Shown here piece by piece: positions 24,573-33,619 of a DNA stretch of 64,000 nt (position 1 is the first letter of the stretch; every line of letters starts with the position of its first letter). The stretch is from Mycolicibacterium tokaiense. GTDB taxonomy: Bacteria > Actinomycetota > Actinomycetes > Mycobacteriales > Mycobacteriaceae. The notes below the pieces were generated by a model. It ran no database searches, was not told the DNA's origin, and saw only the letters and a program-made list of their open reading frames with translations. The position numbers and the translations under genes are program-made. Where the stretch lies: assembly GCF_010725885.1 (NCBI RefSeq), contig NZ_AP022600.1, forward strand, positions 4,712,001-4,776,000. Direction: 5' to 3'.

Positions 24573-24965
24573 TTATCCGGCTGATCCGTGGTACTCGTTC
24601 AGGTCGAGGAAGTCGTCAACCCCCAACATGCCCAGTACCCGTCGCTCGAGTGGTCTGATGCTCGTGCGCTCTGGGTCGTGGACGATCCGCGGCTCGGACA
24701 AGGTCAGCGTGCGGCCCTGGGTTCGCAACGTACAACCCTGTGCCGCGACGACATTCTTCACCCATTGGCTATCGGCGCCGTAGGTGAGGGCGATGCGTAC
24801 CCCGGTTGGCGTCCGAAAGACACTGACGGGGGTTGTATAGCTTCGCCCGGAGCTGCGACCCTGGTGAATCACCAGCCCAAAACCTGGAGCCCAGGGCGCG
24901 ATATGTTGGGTGACCTTATTGAGGCCCACTCGATTCAACCGGGCCACCGACTTCGGAATCGGCAT
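24573..24965 (-). CDS. Deazaflavin (F420)-dependent nitroreductase-family protein (Ddn-like)
   Basis: A 130-residue split-barrel protein of the Ddn/FDOR-A type: LVIHQGRSSGRSYTTPVSVF and VRIALTYGADSQWVKNVVAA are the hallmark strands that hold F420 and the substrate. Start MPIPKSVARLNR at 24965 is preferred; the frame is open 33 bases further. These actinobacterial enzymes reduce quinones, enones or nitro compounds with F420H2, at the membrane or in the cytoplasm. It stands alone between remnants, downstream of the AraC gene on the same strand. Confidence 0.88.
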   Translation of the reverse strand: MPIPKSVARLNRVGLNKVTQHIAPWAPGFGLVIHQGRSSGRSYTTPVSVFRTPTGVRIALTYGADSQWVKNVVAAQGCTLRTQGRTLTLSEPRIVHDPERTSIRPLERRVLGMLGVDDFLDLNEYHGSAG

Positions 24966-25156
24966 TCGCCACCCCTCCCCAAGTTGGGACACACGCACTG
25001 CGGACTACCGCACGCGCAAATACTGCCACAGTCCGATGGGGTCCACTCAAGATGTTGAAACGGCGATGTGGCGAACGTCCGCGATCAGCGCCAAGGACCG
25101 CAATCCCCACTGATCGGCGACAACCGGCTCGGTACCCACGCTGTATCGGCCGCCGC

Positions 25157-25269
25157 TGAAATCCTGCGTTGGCAAGGGTGGCGATCATGAGGTCGATATC
25201 GTGGCGGAGGGCATCCGGGTTCACCGGCGGTAAATTCTCGCGGCGACGAATCAGTTCCGCAGTCAGGTT
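25157..25269 (-). pseudogene. Fragment resembling a Phd/VapB-type antitoxin tail
   Basis: The frame LTAELIRRRENLPPVNPDAL followed by RHDIDLMIATLANAG reads like the C-terminal tail of a small antitoxin, in which RR..LPPVDP..LR.DID is common from memory. It has no start and then runs into unrelated sequence. It overlaps the last codons of the AraC gene by seven bases. Low-confidence assignment. Confidence 0.3.
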
Positions 25270-26225
25270 TCAGCCGGTGCCGACACCTCGGATTCTGCGG
25301 CAAGGAACGCGGTTCGGTATCTGCCCGGTGGAACGCCCTGCCACCGAGCGAAGGTCCGATTGAACGCATATTCCGAGCTGTATCCGACGTCACGGGCAAT
25401 ATGTGCAACCGGGAGCGCGGTGAGCCGAAGTTTGTTCGCGGCCAGTTCCATTCGCCATCTTGTCAGGTACTCGGACGGCGGGCATCCCACCTCTGTGCTG
25501 AAGCGGCGCACGAGCGTCGCACGGGAAACTCCGGCGCTTCTGGCGAGAGTGTCCAGCGTCCACGGATGCGCCGGATCACGATGAATCGCCGTGAGCGCTG
25601 CGCCGGTGACAGGATCGGTGAGTCCACGTAGCCAAGACGGCGGGTGTTCCTCCGCGCGACTTGATTCGAGCCAAACCCGCAGCAGCAGAATGAGCATGAT
25701 GTGCACGATGTGGTCGAGGACCGCGCTGGTACCTGGCCCGGGGTGACCCAACTCGTCACCTAGCAGCTGCAGCGCACTTCGCAGAGGCGGCGGCGCTGTC
25801 AGCGCTGGAACGTGTACGACATCCGGCAACAGGCCGAATGCATTGAACGCCGTCGCCGGATCGTGTCGGAAAGCCACGCACAAGATGCGGGTAGCCGCTG
25901 GCTGACTGCCCACCGGTAGGTTCTCTCCCGCCCTGACGGCTGCCGCCGCGCCGTCGTGGTCGAAAGGTCGCACCGGAGCGCTGGGGTCGCTGGCCAGCAC
26001 ATGGGTGGGGCCGCTCGGCAGCAGCACCAGATCGCCGGACACAAGAGAGAGTGGGCTACGACCGTCCACCAACAAACACGCGCTACCTGCCGTGACCGCG
26101 TGGAATGCTGCGCCGGGCATGGCATCTGCATCCATGAGCATTCCCCAGCGTCCCCCGGCGACCACGCTGGCGGCCAACGAGCCGCGAACGGACGCCCGCT
26201 CAAGGACGTCGGTCAAAGTGTCCAT
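25263..26225 (-). CDS. AraC-family transcriptional regulator (cupin_6 type)
   Basis: A 320-residue regulator. The N-terminal cupin (about residues 10-180) has GSACLLVDGRSPLSLVSGDL, and the C-terminal double HTH (about 210-305) has SAGVSRATLVRRFSTEVGCP and HIARDVGYSSEYAFNRTFAR. The type with AraC_binding/cupin_6 often controls a nearby oxidoreductase. It is divergent from the quinone-reductase gene at 26386, with 160 bases between them that include the palindrome TCTGATCAGA at 26271. Likely activator of that gene. Confidence 0.92.
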   Translation of the reverse strand: MDTLTDVLERASVRGSLAASVVAGGRWGMLMDADAMPGAAFHAVTAGSACLLVDGRSPLSLVSGDLVLLPSGPTHVLASDPSAPVRPFDHDGAAAAVRAGENLPVGSQPAATRILCVAFRHDPATAFNAFGLLPDVVHVPALTAPPPLRSALQLLGDELGHPGPGTSAVLDHIVHIMLILLLRVWLESSRAEEHPPSWLRGLTDPVTGAALTAIHRDPAHPWTLDTLARSAGVSRATLVRRFSTEVGCPPSEYLTRWRMELAANKLRLTALPVAHIARDVGYSSEYAFNRTFARWQGVPPGRYRTAFLAAESEVSAPAET

Positions 26226-26385
26226 CGCTTGAGGGTATTACCAATAGCTTCATCACAACAGATGTCGCGATCTGATCAGACAAAAAAGTGAGTAGCTCAG
26301 ACATCGCCGAGATCTGCTCTGCGCTATAGCGTCAACGGGGCCGGAGATTGGCAGAAGAATTCCTAGCGCTTCCCAAGGAGTATCA

Positions 26386-27150
26386 GTGCGAGTTCTCATC
26401 GTCTACGCCCACCCGAATCCGAGGTCGCTGAACGCAACCTTGCGGGACCACGCTGTCAGTGTGCTGCAGCGCGGTGGACACGACGTCCAGGTATCAGACC
26501 TCTACGCGATGAAGTGGAAAGCCGTCGCCGACGCCGACGACTTCCCGTCGCGAGACAGCTCAGCGCCGCTCGACCTCGTTTCGGCGTCCGGAGAAGCCTA
26601 CCTTGCCGGTTCCCAGATGCGTGAGATCGCAGCCGAACAGGACAAGCTGCTGTGGGCGGACGCCATCATCTTCCAATTCCCCATCTGGTGGTACGGCCTA
26701 CCGGCGATCCTCAAGGGCTGGGTCGACAGGGTGTACGCGTACCGCTTCGCGTATGGCTACAAGGACGGAACCAATGCCTACCGCTTCGGCGAAGGCATCC
26801 TCGCCGGCAAGCGAGCATTGGTTTCAGTGACCGCAGGCGGGCCCGCCGCCGATTACGGGCCTCGCGGAATCAACGGCCCATTGGAACAACTCCTATTCCC
26901 CTTCACCCGTGGGGCACTGTTCTACCCAGGGATGGAGGTGTTGCCGATCTTTGCTGTGTATGGCGCGATGTTTCTTGACGGTGACGGGGTTCAGTGCGCC
27001 CGGGAGGCGCTCGAGCAGCGGCTCATGGGGCTGTTCACCGACACCCCTATCCCCTTCCGCCGCCAAAACGGTGGCGACTACCCCGATAGGCACACGCTGG
27101 CTGAGGATGTCGCTCCTGGGGTCTCCGGTCTGGCGGCCCATCTGGCCTAG
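26386..27150 (+). CDS. NAD(P)H dehydrogenase (quinone), flavodoxin-fold
   Basis: A 254-residue NQO1/MdaB-type flavoprotein: VLIVYAHPNPRSLNATL at the start binds the FAD/FMN phosphate, and FQFPIWWYGLPAILKGWVDR near residue 100 is the isoalloxazine and quinone site, followed by TAGGPAADYG. Start is GTG 26386 with AAGGAG five bases upstream. It reduces quinones by two electrons and protects against redox cycling. Divergent from the AraC regulator and followed after 307 bases by a DJ-1/PfpI gene. Confidence 0.92.
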   Translation: MRVLIVYAHPNPRSLNATLRDHAVSVLQRGGHDVQVSDLYAMKWKAVADADDFPSRDSSAPLDLVSASGEAYLAGSQMREIAAEQDKLLWADAIIFQFPIWWYGLPAILKGWVDRVYAYRFAYGYKDGTNAYRFGEGILAGKRALVSVTAGGPAADYGPRGINGPLEQLLFPFTRGALFYPGMEVLPIFAVYGAMFLDGDGVQCAREALEQRLMGLFTDTPIPFRRQNGGDYPDRHTLAEDVAPGVSGLAAHLA

Positions 27151-27457
27151 ATACAGCAGCACACGTCATGGCCGCCGGGAAGACGGTAAATCGAAGGCAC
27201 TGGAAATGAAAGCAGTGCAAATGGTGGGTTTTCAGTGGGATCGCGAGTCTGCGACTTGTCGACATCGAGCCATCGCGTCCGAGCCTCGGGAGGTTCTGAC
27301 GCGGTTGGCGCGTGATCATCACGACCGCCTCGATGGGGCAACGACTACTCGGTGCACCCGTCGGTTATTGGGCACGAGGTCGGATGGTCCCGGATATACA
27401 GCGATCGCGGCGCAGGAAGCGCCGCGGTTTGGAACTCGGGAGAACATAGGGGAATTG
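27151..27457. other. Intergenic stretch without recognised gene
   Basis: One forward frame stays open through this stretch into the DJ-1/PfpI gene, but its translation resembles nothing and lacks a ribosome site. The gene proper starts at 27458. A long 5' leader is possible. I see no clear promoter, hairpin or RNA. Confidence 0.4.
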
Positions 27458-28201
27458 ATGGTTGATGGAAGGCGTCGTGTCGTGATGCCGTTGCCGGACA
27501 ACGACTTCGACACCACCGAGGCCGCCGTGTCGTGGAAGGCATTCGTACAAGGCGGCTGTGAGGTGACTTTTGCCACCGAGCATGGGCGCGTGGCTGCCTG
27601 CGATCAGCGGCTGCTGTCAAGTGGCTGGTTCCATCCACTGCCGGCGCACGAGGAAGCCGTAGTGGCCTACGACGAGATGATCCAGACGGCAGCGTTTCTG
27701 TCGCCAATCACGTATCGCGCGATCGAGGCCGACCATTTCGATGCGATACACCTTTCGGGTGGGCACGCCAAGGGCATGCGGCAGTACCTCGACAGCACGG
27801 TGCTGCAGCAGAAGGTGGTCGACTTCGTGCGGGCCGACAAATTGGTAGGTGCGGTGTGCCATGGAGTGCTGGTGCCCGCCAGGGCCATCGACCCTGCCAC
27901 GGGAAAGAGCGTGCTTGACGGTCACCGGGTGACCACGCTGACGAAGCCGCTGGAGAAGTGGGCGTTCCGCACCACTGTCTTGCGTGTTGGTCGCCGATAC
28001 CGGACCTACTGGAAGTACACCGAAACCGAGGTGCGTGCCGCTGTCGGAACGACGGGTGCCATGCTCCGCGGGGAGACCGTCGAATCGCCGTTCATCGTCG
28101 AGGACGGTCGGTTCCTCACCGGTAGATACCCACTCGACGTTGCGCTCTACGCCCAGACCTTCGTGCGGATGTTGGCCGACGCGCATCACCAGGACGCATA
28201 G
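27458..28201 (+). CDS. DJ-1/PfpI-family protein (type 1 glutamine amidotransferase fold)
   Basis: A 247-residue DJ-1/PfpI-superfamily protein: the elbow GAVCHGVLVPA near residue 130 carries the nucleophilic Cys followed by His, and HLSGGHAKGMRQYLDS near 97 is the oxyanion loop. AGGGGA lies four bases before the ATG. Relatives are Hsp31-type glyoxalases/deglycases or have unknown function. Downstream of a quinone reductase it may take part in carbonyl-stress defence (inference). Confidence 0.85.
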   Translation: MVDGRRRVVMPLPDNDFDTTEAAVSWKAFVQGGCEVTFATEHGRVAACDQRLLSSGWFHPLPAHEEAVVAYDEMIQTAAFLSPITYRAIEADHFDAIHLSGGHAKGMRQYLDSTVLQQKVVDFVRADKLVGAVCHGVLVPARAIDPATGKSVLDGHRVTTLTKPLEKWAFRTTVLRVGRRYRTYWKYTETEVRAAVGTTGAMLRGETVESPFIVEDGRFLTGRYPLDVALYAQTFVRMLADAHHQDA

Positions 28202-28457
28202 GTGCCACTGGCATCGCCATGCCGGGCTGGCGAATAGCGGTCGTCGAACCGTGGATGAGGCCACCTCGTCCCGCCCGAGGCGCCGCCTCGCCCGCCACCG
28301 GCGCTGCGACCGGGCGGTGTCGGTCACCCCGAGGACACGCCGTGTCCCCTGGAAACGGCATCGCCGCATGGCGGTCAGGCCGAGTGGCCGCCGGCGGGCG
28401 ACTGACCACAGGCCGACGGCTGTTTCCCGTTCAAGCAGAGTACGAAGGACGAAGATC

Positions 28458-29144
28458 ATGAGTTACAGCAGGATATTGTCGAGTTTTGTTATGGCTTGGC
28501 TTGTTTCGGCCGCACAGTCAGCCGTCGTCGCACCCTCCGCGTCGGCTGCGTCGTGTCCCGATGTCGAGGTTATCTTCGCTCGCGGAACCCACGAACCCCC
28601 CGGTGCAGGGAAAACGGGCCAGGCATTCGTCGATGCGCTGCGCCCGCAGTTGGGCGAGCGCTCACTCGAGGTCTATACGGTTGACTACCCGGCATCCGAT
28701 CAATGGGCTACGGGCGCTGACGGCATCAGGGACGCCGCCGCTCGCGTGGTCTCAATCGCGACGTCCTGCCCCCGAACCAAGACGGTGCTCGGGGGGTACT
28801 CGCAAGGAGCCGCGGTGGCAGGCTTCGTGACGTCGTCCGCCGTGCCGAACGGTGTCGATCCCACGACGGTACCCCAACCGCTGTCCCCGGACGTGGCCGA
28901 GCACGTCGTAGCAGTCGTGCTGTTCGGTCTGCCGAATGCCCGTGCAATGAACTTCCTCGGTCAGCCGCCGGTGACGATCGGCCCGCTATACGAGGGCAAG
29001 ACCCGTGAACTGTGTGCCGTGGATGATCCCGTCTGTTCAGACGGGCTCAACTTCGCGGGCCACAACCCCGCTAACTACATCGGCGAACTAGCCAGTCAGG
29101 GGGCGTTGTTCGCCGCCGGTCGCCTGGTTGACGGAACGCGTTGA
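28458..29144 (+). CDS. Secreted cutinase-family esterase
   Basis: A 228-residue protein with a Sec signal peptide (hydrophobic run at about 8-28, cleavage after ASA near 32). The mature part has the nucleophile elbow GGYSQGA, the Asp loop in DDPVCSDG and the His in FAGHNPANY, the cutinase triad, plus four Cys for two disulfides. Mycobacterial cutinase-like proteins are exported esterases or phospholipases. GAAGGA lies eight bases upstream of the ATG. It appears monocistronic. Confidence 0.93.
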   Translation: MSYSRILSSFVMAWLVSAAQSAVVAPSASAASCPDVEVIFARGTHEPPGAGKTGQAFVDALRPQLGERSLEVYTVDYPASDQWATGADGIRDAAARVVSIATSCPRTKTVLGGYSQGAAVAGFVTSSAVPNGVDPTTVPQPLSPDVAEHVVAVVLFGLPNARAMNFLGQPPVTIGPLYEGKTRELCAVDDPVCSDGLNFAGHNPANYIGELASQGALFAAGRLVDGTR

Positions 29145-29346
29145 CGCCGTGGCCTCAGGCTGTCGGTTATCCAGCGTCGATGAATGCGCGATGGGGCCTC
29201 GAATTGGCTCAGTCGAAACCATCCCGCCTCACGGACTGGGCGCGGTGCGAAGCCGATCCGCAACCTGCAGTCACGAGCTTGAGGCTTGAGACATTCACGC
29301 TGCGGCTGTCGCCCATCCAGCACCTGGCCCCTACCGCTCAGCACAC

Positions 29347-29373
29347 CCACCACATGTCAGACCCATGTGGTGG
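29347..29373. terminator. 10-bp hairpin at end of exported AKR gene
   Basis: CCACCACATG (29347-29356), seven-base loop, then CATGTGGTGG (29364-29373), a perfect stem. It overlaps the last codons of the aldo/keto reductase gene and lies between it and the converging cutinase gene. Probable terminator without T-run. Confidence 0.5.
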
Positions 29374-30535
29374 ACCTCCACGAACTGCGTTCGCGGATCG
29401 CGGCCAAATCCCGGTTCATGATGCCCGGGTACTGCTTGCCCGGGTACCAGGGCTGCGCGGTCACGTCGTCGAACCCGGGCATGGACTGCATGTGCGCGAG
29501 CATCCGTGCGCGCATCTCGCCGTCTGGAAGTGGGCCCTGGCAGGCCCCCATGTTGTCGACAAGGTGATCCGGGTTCGACGTGGCCGGCAACACGACGGTC
29601 ACAGCGGGGTGTGCAATGACCCATTTGAGGAAGTACTGCGACCACGTCTGGATGCCCAGATCGGCGACGAAGTCCGGTAACGGCTGGTTCCGCACGAACT
29701 GGTGCAGCCGGCCCTTTTCCAAGGGCATGTTCACCGTCACCGCCACACCGTTGTCCGCAGCCATCGGCAAGATTCGTTCCTCGGCGCTACGTTGTGCGAT
29801 CGAGTACCGGGTCTGCACGAAGTCGATGTCACCGTTCTGGATCCAGCTTGCCATCGGTTCGAAGTAGGCGGGGTCGTGATGCGTGACTCCCAACCGCTGG
29901 ATGCGTCCTTCGGCCTTCCACGCGTGCAGAACCGGGACGATCATGTCGACGTTGACCAGGGCGTGACACTGCATCACGTCGATGGGCGCGGTACGCGAGA
30001 GTCGGTGCATGGAGTTGTTCAGGCTTGTCTCGGCATGTGAGTCATCGCCGAGATGTCCACCGGTGGACCAGATCTTGTTGGTGACGTACAGGTCGTCTTG
30101 TATACCTTCGGCCACTGCGGTCTGGCCGATGATCTCCTCGGCCAACCCGTACAGCGGCGAGGTGTCTATGGCTCGTCCCCCCGCGGCCCAGAACCGACGC
30201 AACACCTCGGCGCGGGCCGCCCGGGCCTCGTCGGGGATGGCATCGAAGGTTTGGAATGTGCCGAGACCGATTGCCGGCAAGTAGATGTCCGACCCGGGAA
30301 CCTTTCGGCTGATCAAGCCGGCACCCACAGGTGGTGCCGCCGGGAGAGCGGATACTCCCCCAGCCCCCATCGCCTCTGGAGTTCCCGTCTGCGCCAGGCT
30401 CCGACGGCCGACCGCGACGTGGGCACCGCCGCCGACGAGCGCAGCCGCGGCACCCGCGCCGCCTACTTGCAGGAGCCGACGGCGGGAAGGCCGCCACTGA
30501 CCTGGAGCGGCCGGCCTACGATCAGGTGGGTTCAT
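29357..30535 (-). CDS. Tat-exported aldo/keto reductase
   Basis: A 392-residue protein starting MNPPDRRPAAPGQWRPSRRR, with the twin-arginine motif SRRRLLQVGG and a hydrophobic stretch to about residue 45, so it is predicted to be exported folded. The AKR domain follows: GTFQTF, AIDTSPLYGLAEEI (Asp, Tyr), VTNKIW (Lys) and MQCHAL (His). AGAGG precedes this ATG; upstream codons lack a site. Export by Tat implies that the cofactor is loaded in the cytoplasm, or that it uses something other than free NADPH outside. Confidence 0.88.
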   Translation of the reverse strand: MNPPDRRPAAPGQWRPSRRRLLQVGGAGAAAALVGGGAHVAVGRRSLAQTGTPEAMGAGGVSALPAAPPVGAGLISRKVPGSDIYLPAIGLGTFQTFDAIPDEARAARAEVLRRFWAAGGRAIDTSPLYGLAEEIIGQTAVAEGIQDDLYVTNKIWSTGGHLGDDSHAETSLNNSMHRLSRTAPIDVMQCHALVNVDMIVPVLHAWKAEGRIQRLGVTHHDPAYFEPMASWIQNGDIDFVQTRYSIAQRSAEERILPMAADNGVAVTVNMPLEKGRLHQFVRNQPLPDFVADLGIQTWSQYFLKWVIAHPAVTVVLPATSNPDHLVDNMGACQGPLPDGEMRARMLAHMQSMPGFDDVTAQPWYPGKQYPGIMNRDLAAIRERSSWRSTTWV

Positions 30536-30676
30536 ATCCTCTGCTCCTCGAGCTGGGTGACGCGAACTTCTGCGCGCCGCCGCAGGATCGGTGGTCAGAC
30601 ATGACGGTATGCGGGACACCTCAGCGCAGCCAGGGAGACATAGGAACTTCATAAATGCGCGATCTCCCCCGAGGCG

Positions 30677-31576
30677 TCAGACCGGAACCCACACCGGCTC
30701 TGGCCCCAGTGCGGCATTGACTTTCGCCACCGACCCGGGTTCCGCATAGGCGATCACCGGATGGTCCGAGCACGCAGCGGAGAAGAAGCGCCGCACCGCA
30801 TCGGGCGGCGTGAGAATCGACACCGCCTGCTCGATCAATCCACCGGGCAGATACTTGGCATAGAACGTGAACGCGATAGTGTGGCGGCGGTTTTCGAACT
30901 CGAATTCCAGCACGGCGTTGGCCGGCGGGTCCGGGATTCCTCCGGGCAGGGCGTCGCCGGATAACTCGAACCGCACTTGACGAGGCACGTCGCGGTGTCC
31001 GCTGATTCGCGCCAACTCCGCGACCGTGGCAACCGGATCCTCGTGGCTGACCTCGACCTGGTCGGTGAAAAAGGCCAGGCGCGCCCAGGGTGTGGCCCGC
31101 TGCTCTGCCAGCATGCCCAGGATCACCAGGGTCAACGGGAGGTCGATCTCTGTGAAAGCGTCGGTGTACTCGGCGCTTTCGATGACCGCTGCGTCGGTGA
31201 CTTCACCGCTCTGCAGGATGTCGGCCTGCTGTAGCAGATTCACCATCGACAGCAGTTGTGAGCGCAGCTCGGGTGCCAGTGGATAATGTGGCGGCTCGGT
31301 GTCCGGCAGGAGCCGCTCGGGTGGCGACGGCGCATACTCCGGCGGCATGGGCAGTGCCGGTCGCGTTGGTGCCCCGCGGGGCGGCGGAGCGACGCCTCGT
31401 GCTGCGGGAAATTCTCTGCGGCACATCCGCAGACACCCGATGCCGGCCGCCAGAAAGAGCCATCCGAGAAGCTGGTCCGGCATCGGTGTCGAGGGAATTA
31501 TCTCAATCGCAAACCAGACCACGACACCGGCGGCGATCAACCACAGTAACGGCGGAAGCCAGCTCAGGTATCGCAT
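30677..31576 (-). CDS. Membrane-anchored protein, unknown function
   Basis: A 299-residue protein with two N-terminal transmembrane helices (about 5-26 and 34-52), a proline-rich linker (about 60-100, RGVAPPPRGAPTRPALPMPP) and a soluble alpha/beta domain to the end. No catalytic motif recognised. The hairpin topology would leave the large domain in the cytoplasm. It lies alone between the exported AKR and an SDR gene, all on this strand. Confidence 0.72.
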   Translation of the reverse strand: MRYLSWLPPLLWLIAAGVVVWFAIEIIPSTPMPDQLLGWLFLAAGIGCLRMCRREFPAARGVAPPPRGAPTRPALPMPPEYAPSPPERLLPDTEPPHYPLAPELRSQLLSMVNLLQQADILQSGEVTDAAVIESAEYTDAFTEIDLPLTLVILGMLAEQRATPWARLAFFTDQVEVSHEDPVATVAELARISGHRDVPRQVRFELSGDALPGGIPDPPANAVLEFEFENRRHTIAFTFYAKYLPGGLIEQAVSILTPPDAVRRFFSAACSDHPVIAYAEPGSVAKVNAALGPEPVWVPV

Positions 31577-31626
31577 CGGGAGGCAATTCTATGGCCGTCG
31601 CGCCACCGTTGTCGCCAAGCGGCCCG

Positions 31627-32478
31627 TCAAGCGTGGTCTGTGGTAACCGCCAGGTCACGGCCGGCCTTCACGTCGGCGGTCAGTGCGTTGATCTTGCCCT
31701 GGGCCAGCGACACTGCGTCTGAGCCTAGCAGCTGGTGCAGCGGGCCTTGCCCCGTCACGGCGATGTCGATGATCGCCGCGGCCCCCTTGGTCGGGTTACC
31801 GAGCTGGGTGCCTTGCATCTGTAGGTGCTGTTCGGTCATGTCCCGGATCGCGGGGTACCCGTCCCCCGCGGCGACGGGGAGCGCAAGCGAGTCAGTGGTC
31901 AAGAAGTCGGTACGGAAGTACCCCGGTTCAACGATGGTGAGGTTGACGCCGAAGCCGGCCATCTCCTGCGCCAGCGCCTCACTGAGCCCGTTGAGGGCGA
32001 ACTTGCCCGCACTGTAGAGCCCCCATCCTGGGAACGCGGTCAACCCGAGGATCGATGACACGTTCATGATGTGCCCGCTACCGGCACTGCGCAGGTGAGG
32101 AATGCTGGCTCGCAGCACGTTCCACGCGCCGAACACCTGCAGGTCGAACATCGCCCGCGCTTCGGTGTCTGTGGTCTCCTCAACTGCGGCGATCATGCCG
32201 TAGCCGGCGTTGTTCACCACGACGTCGAGGTGCGCGAACCGCTCCACGGTGGCGTCGACAGCAGCACTCACCGCGGTGGGGTCGGCCAGGTCGACCTCCA
32301 GTGCCAGCAGCCCGGTGGTGTCGATGCCAGACAACGCACCGAGCAGACGCTCGGCAGACCGGGTGGTCGCCGCGACGTTGTCGCCGCGCTGCAGCAGCTG
32401 GCGAACCAGCTCGAGGCCCAGGCCCCGCGAAGCGCCGGTCACGAACCACGTGGCGGGACGGTCGGTCGGGTAAGTCAT
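31627..32478 (-). CDS. Short-chain dehydrogenase/reductase
   Basis: A 283-residue SDR with WFVTGASRGLGLEL at about residue 11, NNAGYGM near 90, and YSAGKFA near 158 for the catalytic Tyr and Lys. The extended C-terminus fits the retinol-dehydrogenase-like cluster of actinobacterial SDRs. It is divergent from an XRE/MmyB-type regulator, with an inverted repeat between them. Regulators of this type are often adjacent to SDR genes, so the SDR is the expected target. Substrate unknown. Confidence 0.92.
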   Translation of the reverse strand: MTYPTDRPATWFVTGASRGLGLELVRQLLQRGDNVAATTRSAERLLGALSGIDTTGLLALEVDLADPTAVSAAVDATVERFAHLDVVVNNAGYGMIAAVEETTDTEARAMFDLQVFGAWNVLRASIPHLRSAGSGHIMNVSSILGLTAFPGWGLYSAGKFALNGLSEALAQEMAGFGVNLTIVEPGYFRTDFLTTDSLALPVAAGDGYPAIRDMTEQHLQMQGTQLGNPTKGAAAIIDIAVTGQGPLHQLLGSDAVSLAQGKINALTADVKAGRDLAVTTDHA

Positions 32479-32503
32479 GAGGTCTCCTCGCGAAGTGTAT
32501 TGG

Positions 32504-32544
32504 CGCCGAGATCCTTTGAAATCGGCATGCAGCCAGTCTCGGCG
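32504..32544. promoter_or_regulatory. Inverted repeat in SDR/XRE divergent promoter
   Basis: CGCCGAGA at 32504-32511 and TCTCGGCG at 32537-32544, perfect eight-base arms about three helical turns apart, between the SDR (start 32478) and the XRE/MmyB gene (start 32655). Candidate regulator site. Confidence 0.45.
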
Positions 32545-32654
32545 TCCGAAGGGCTCCTCGGGGGCGCATAACAGGCCCGCCTCGGCCTGGGCCGGAGCCG
32601 CCTGGGACTCGTTGTCCTACCCTCGACCCGCCCTGCTCTGGGACGATTGTGAAC

Positions 32655-33515
32655 ATGGCCGACGCCAACCGAGACCTCGCGGATTTCCTGAAGCGCGCTC
32701 GCAGCGCAGTCGATCCCGCACGTGCGGGTCTGCCCACCGGCAGCCGGATCCGTCGGGTACCTGGCCTTCGCCGCGAAGAGGTGGCGCTGCTGGCCGGCGT
32801 CTCGACCGATTACTACACCCGGCTGGAGCAGGGTCGGCGCATCAACCCGTCGACTTCCGTGCTCGACGCGATCGCGCGTGCCCTGGAACTCGATACGACC
32901 GGGCGCGCCCACCTGGGCCGCCTCGTCGGCGCGCCGTCATTGCGGCGTAAGGCGCACCGTCCGGTGCAACGGGTCCGGCCCGGCCTGTACCAGCTGCTGG
33001 ATACGCTGGACAACACACCGGCGATGATCCTGGGCAGACGCACCGATGTGCTCGCCGCCAACCACGCCGCGCGGGCAGTGTTCGCCGACTTCGACGCCAT
33101 GCTCCCACGGGAGCGCAACTATGCGCGCTGGATGTTCACCACAGAGCAGGCCCGAAACCTTTTCCTGGACTGGGAGGTTCAGGCCCGATCGGCCGTCGAG
33201 AACCTGCGCCTCGACGTCGGGAGGGACCCGAACGATCCAGCTGCTGAAGAACTGATCGCCGAACTGTCCGGCCGAAGTGATGAGTTCCGGACATGGTGGT
33301 CGGAGCATCGGGTGTTCCAACGGACGTACGGCACCAAACGTCTGCACCATCCTGTCGTCGGCGAACTCTCCGTCGACTTCGAAACGTTCTCGATGCCCGG
33401 TGACGCGGACCAGGCACTGTTCGTCTACACGACCGAGGCCGGCACGCCGTCGCGGGATGCGCTGAACCTGCTACTGAGTTGGAGCTCCGCCAAGCCCGTT
33501 GATTCCGGCTCGTAG
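32655..33515 (+). CDS. XRE-family regulator with MmyB-type ligand-binding domain
   Basis: A 286-residue protein. The N-terminal Cro/CI-type HTH at about residues 8-85 holds PGLRREEVALLAGVSTDYYT and RLEQGRRINPS; the C-terminal MmyB/MltR domain at about 105-275 holds NTPAMILGRRTDVLAANHAA. The family is mostly actinobacterial; a fatty-acid-like ligand was seen in one structure as I recall. ATG 32655 is preferred over GTG 32649. It probably controls the divergent SDR gene. Two further paralogues lie at 52551 and 58262. Confidence 0.92.
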   Translation: MADANRDLADFLKRARSAVDPARAGLPTGSRIRRVPGLRREEVALLAGVSTDYYTRLEQGRRINPSTSVLDAIARALELDTTGRAHLGRLVGAPSLRRKAHRPVQRVRPGLYQLLDTLDNTPAMILGRRTDVLAANHAARAVFADFDAMLPRERNYARWMFTTEQARNLFLDWEVQARSAVENLRLDVGRDPNDPAAEELIAELSGRSDEFRTWWSEHRVFQRTYGTKRLHHPVVGELSVDFETFSMPGDADQALFVYTTEAGTPSRDALNLLLSWSSAKPVDSGS

Positions 33516-33619
33516 TGACCTGGGTGGGCCGCACCCAGGAACACTCGGCCCTGGTTGCGTATGCCCGCCTGCGCGAGCATGGGGTCGATTCCGCCTGTTC
33601 TCCCCTACCTGAGGACTCC

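Noticed and set aside
26271..26280. Palindrome TCTGATCAGA in the AraC/quinone reductase spacer
   Set aside because: Only ten bases and AraC proteins usually bind direct repeats, so I do not call it an operator.
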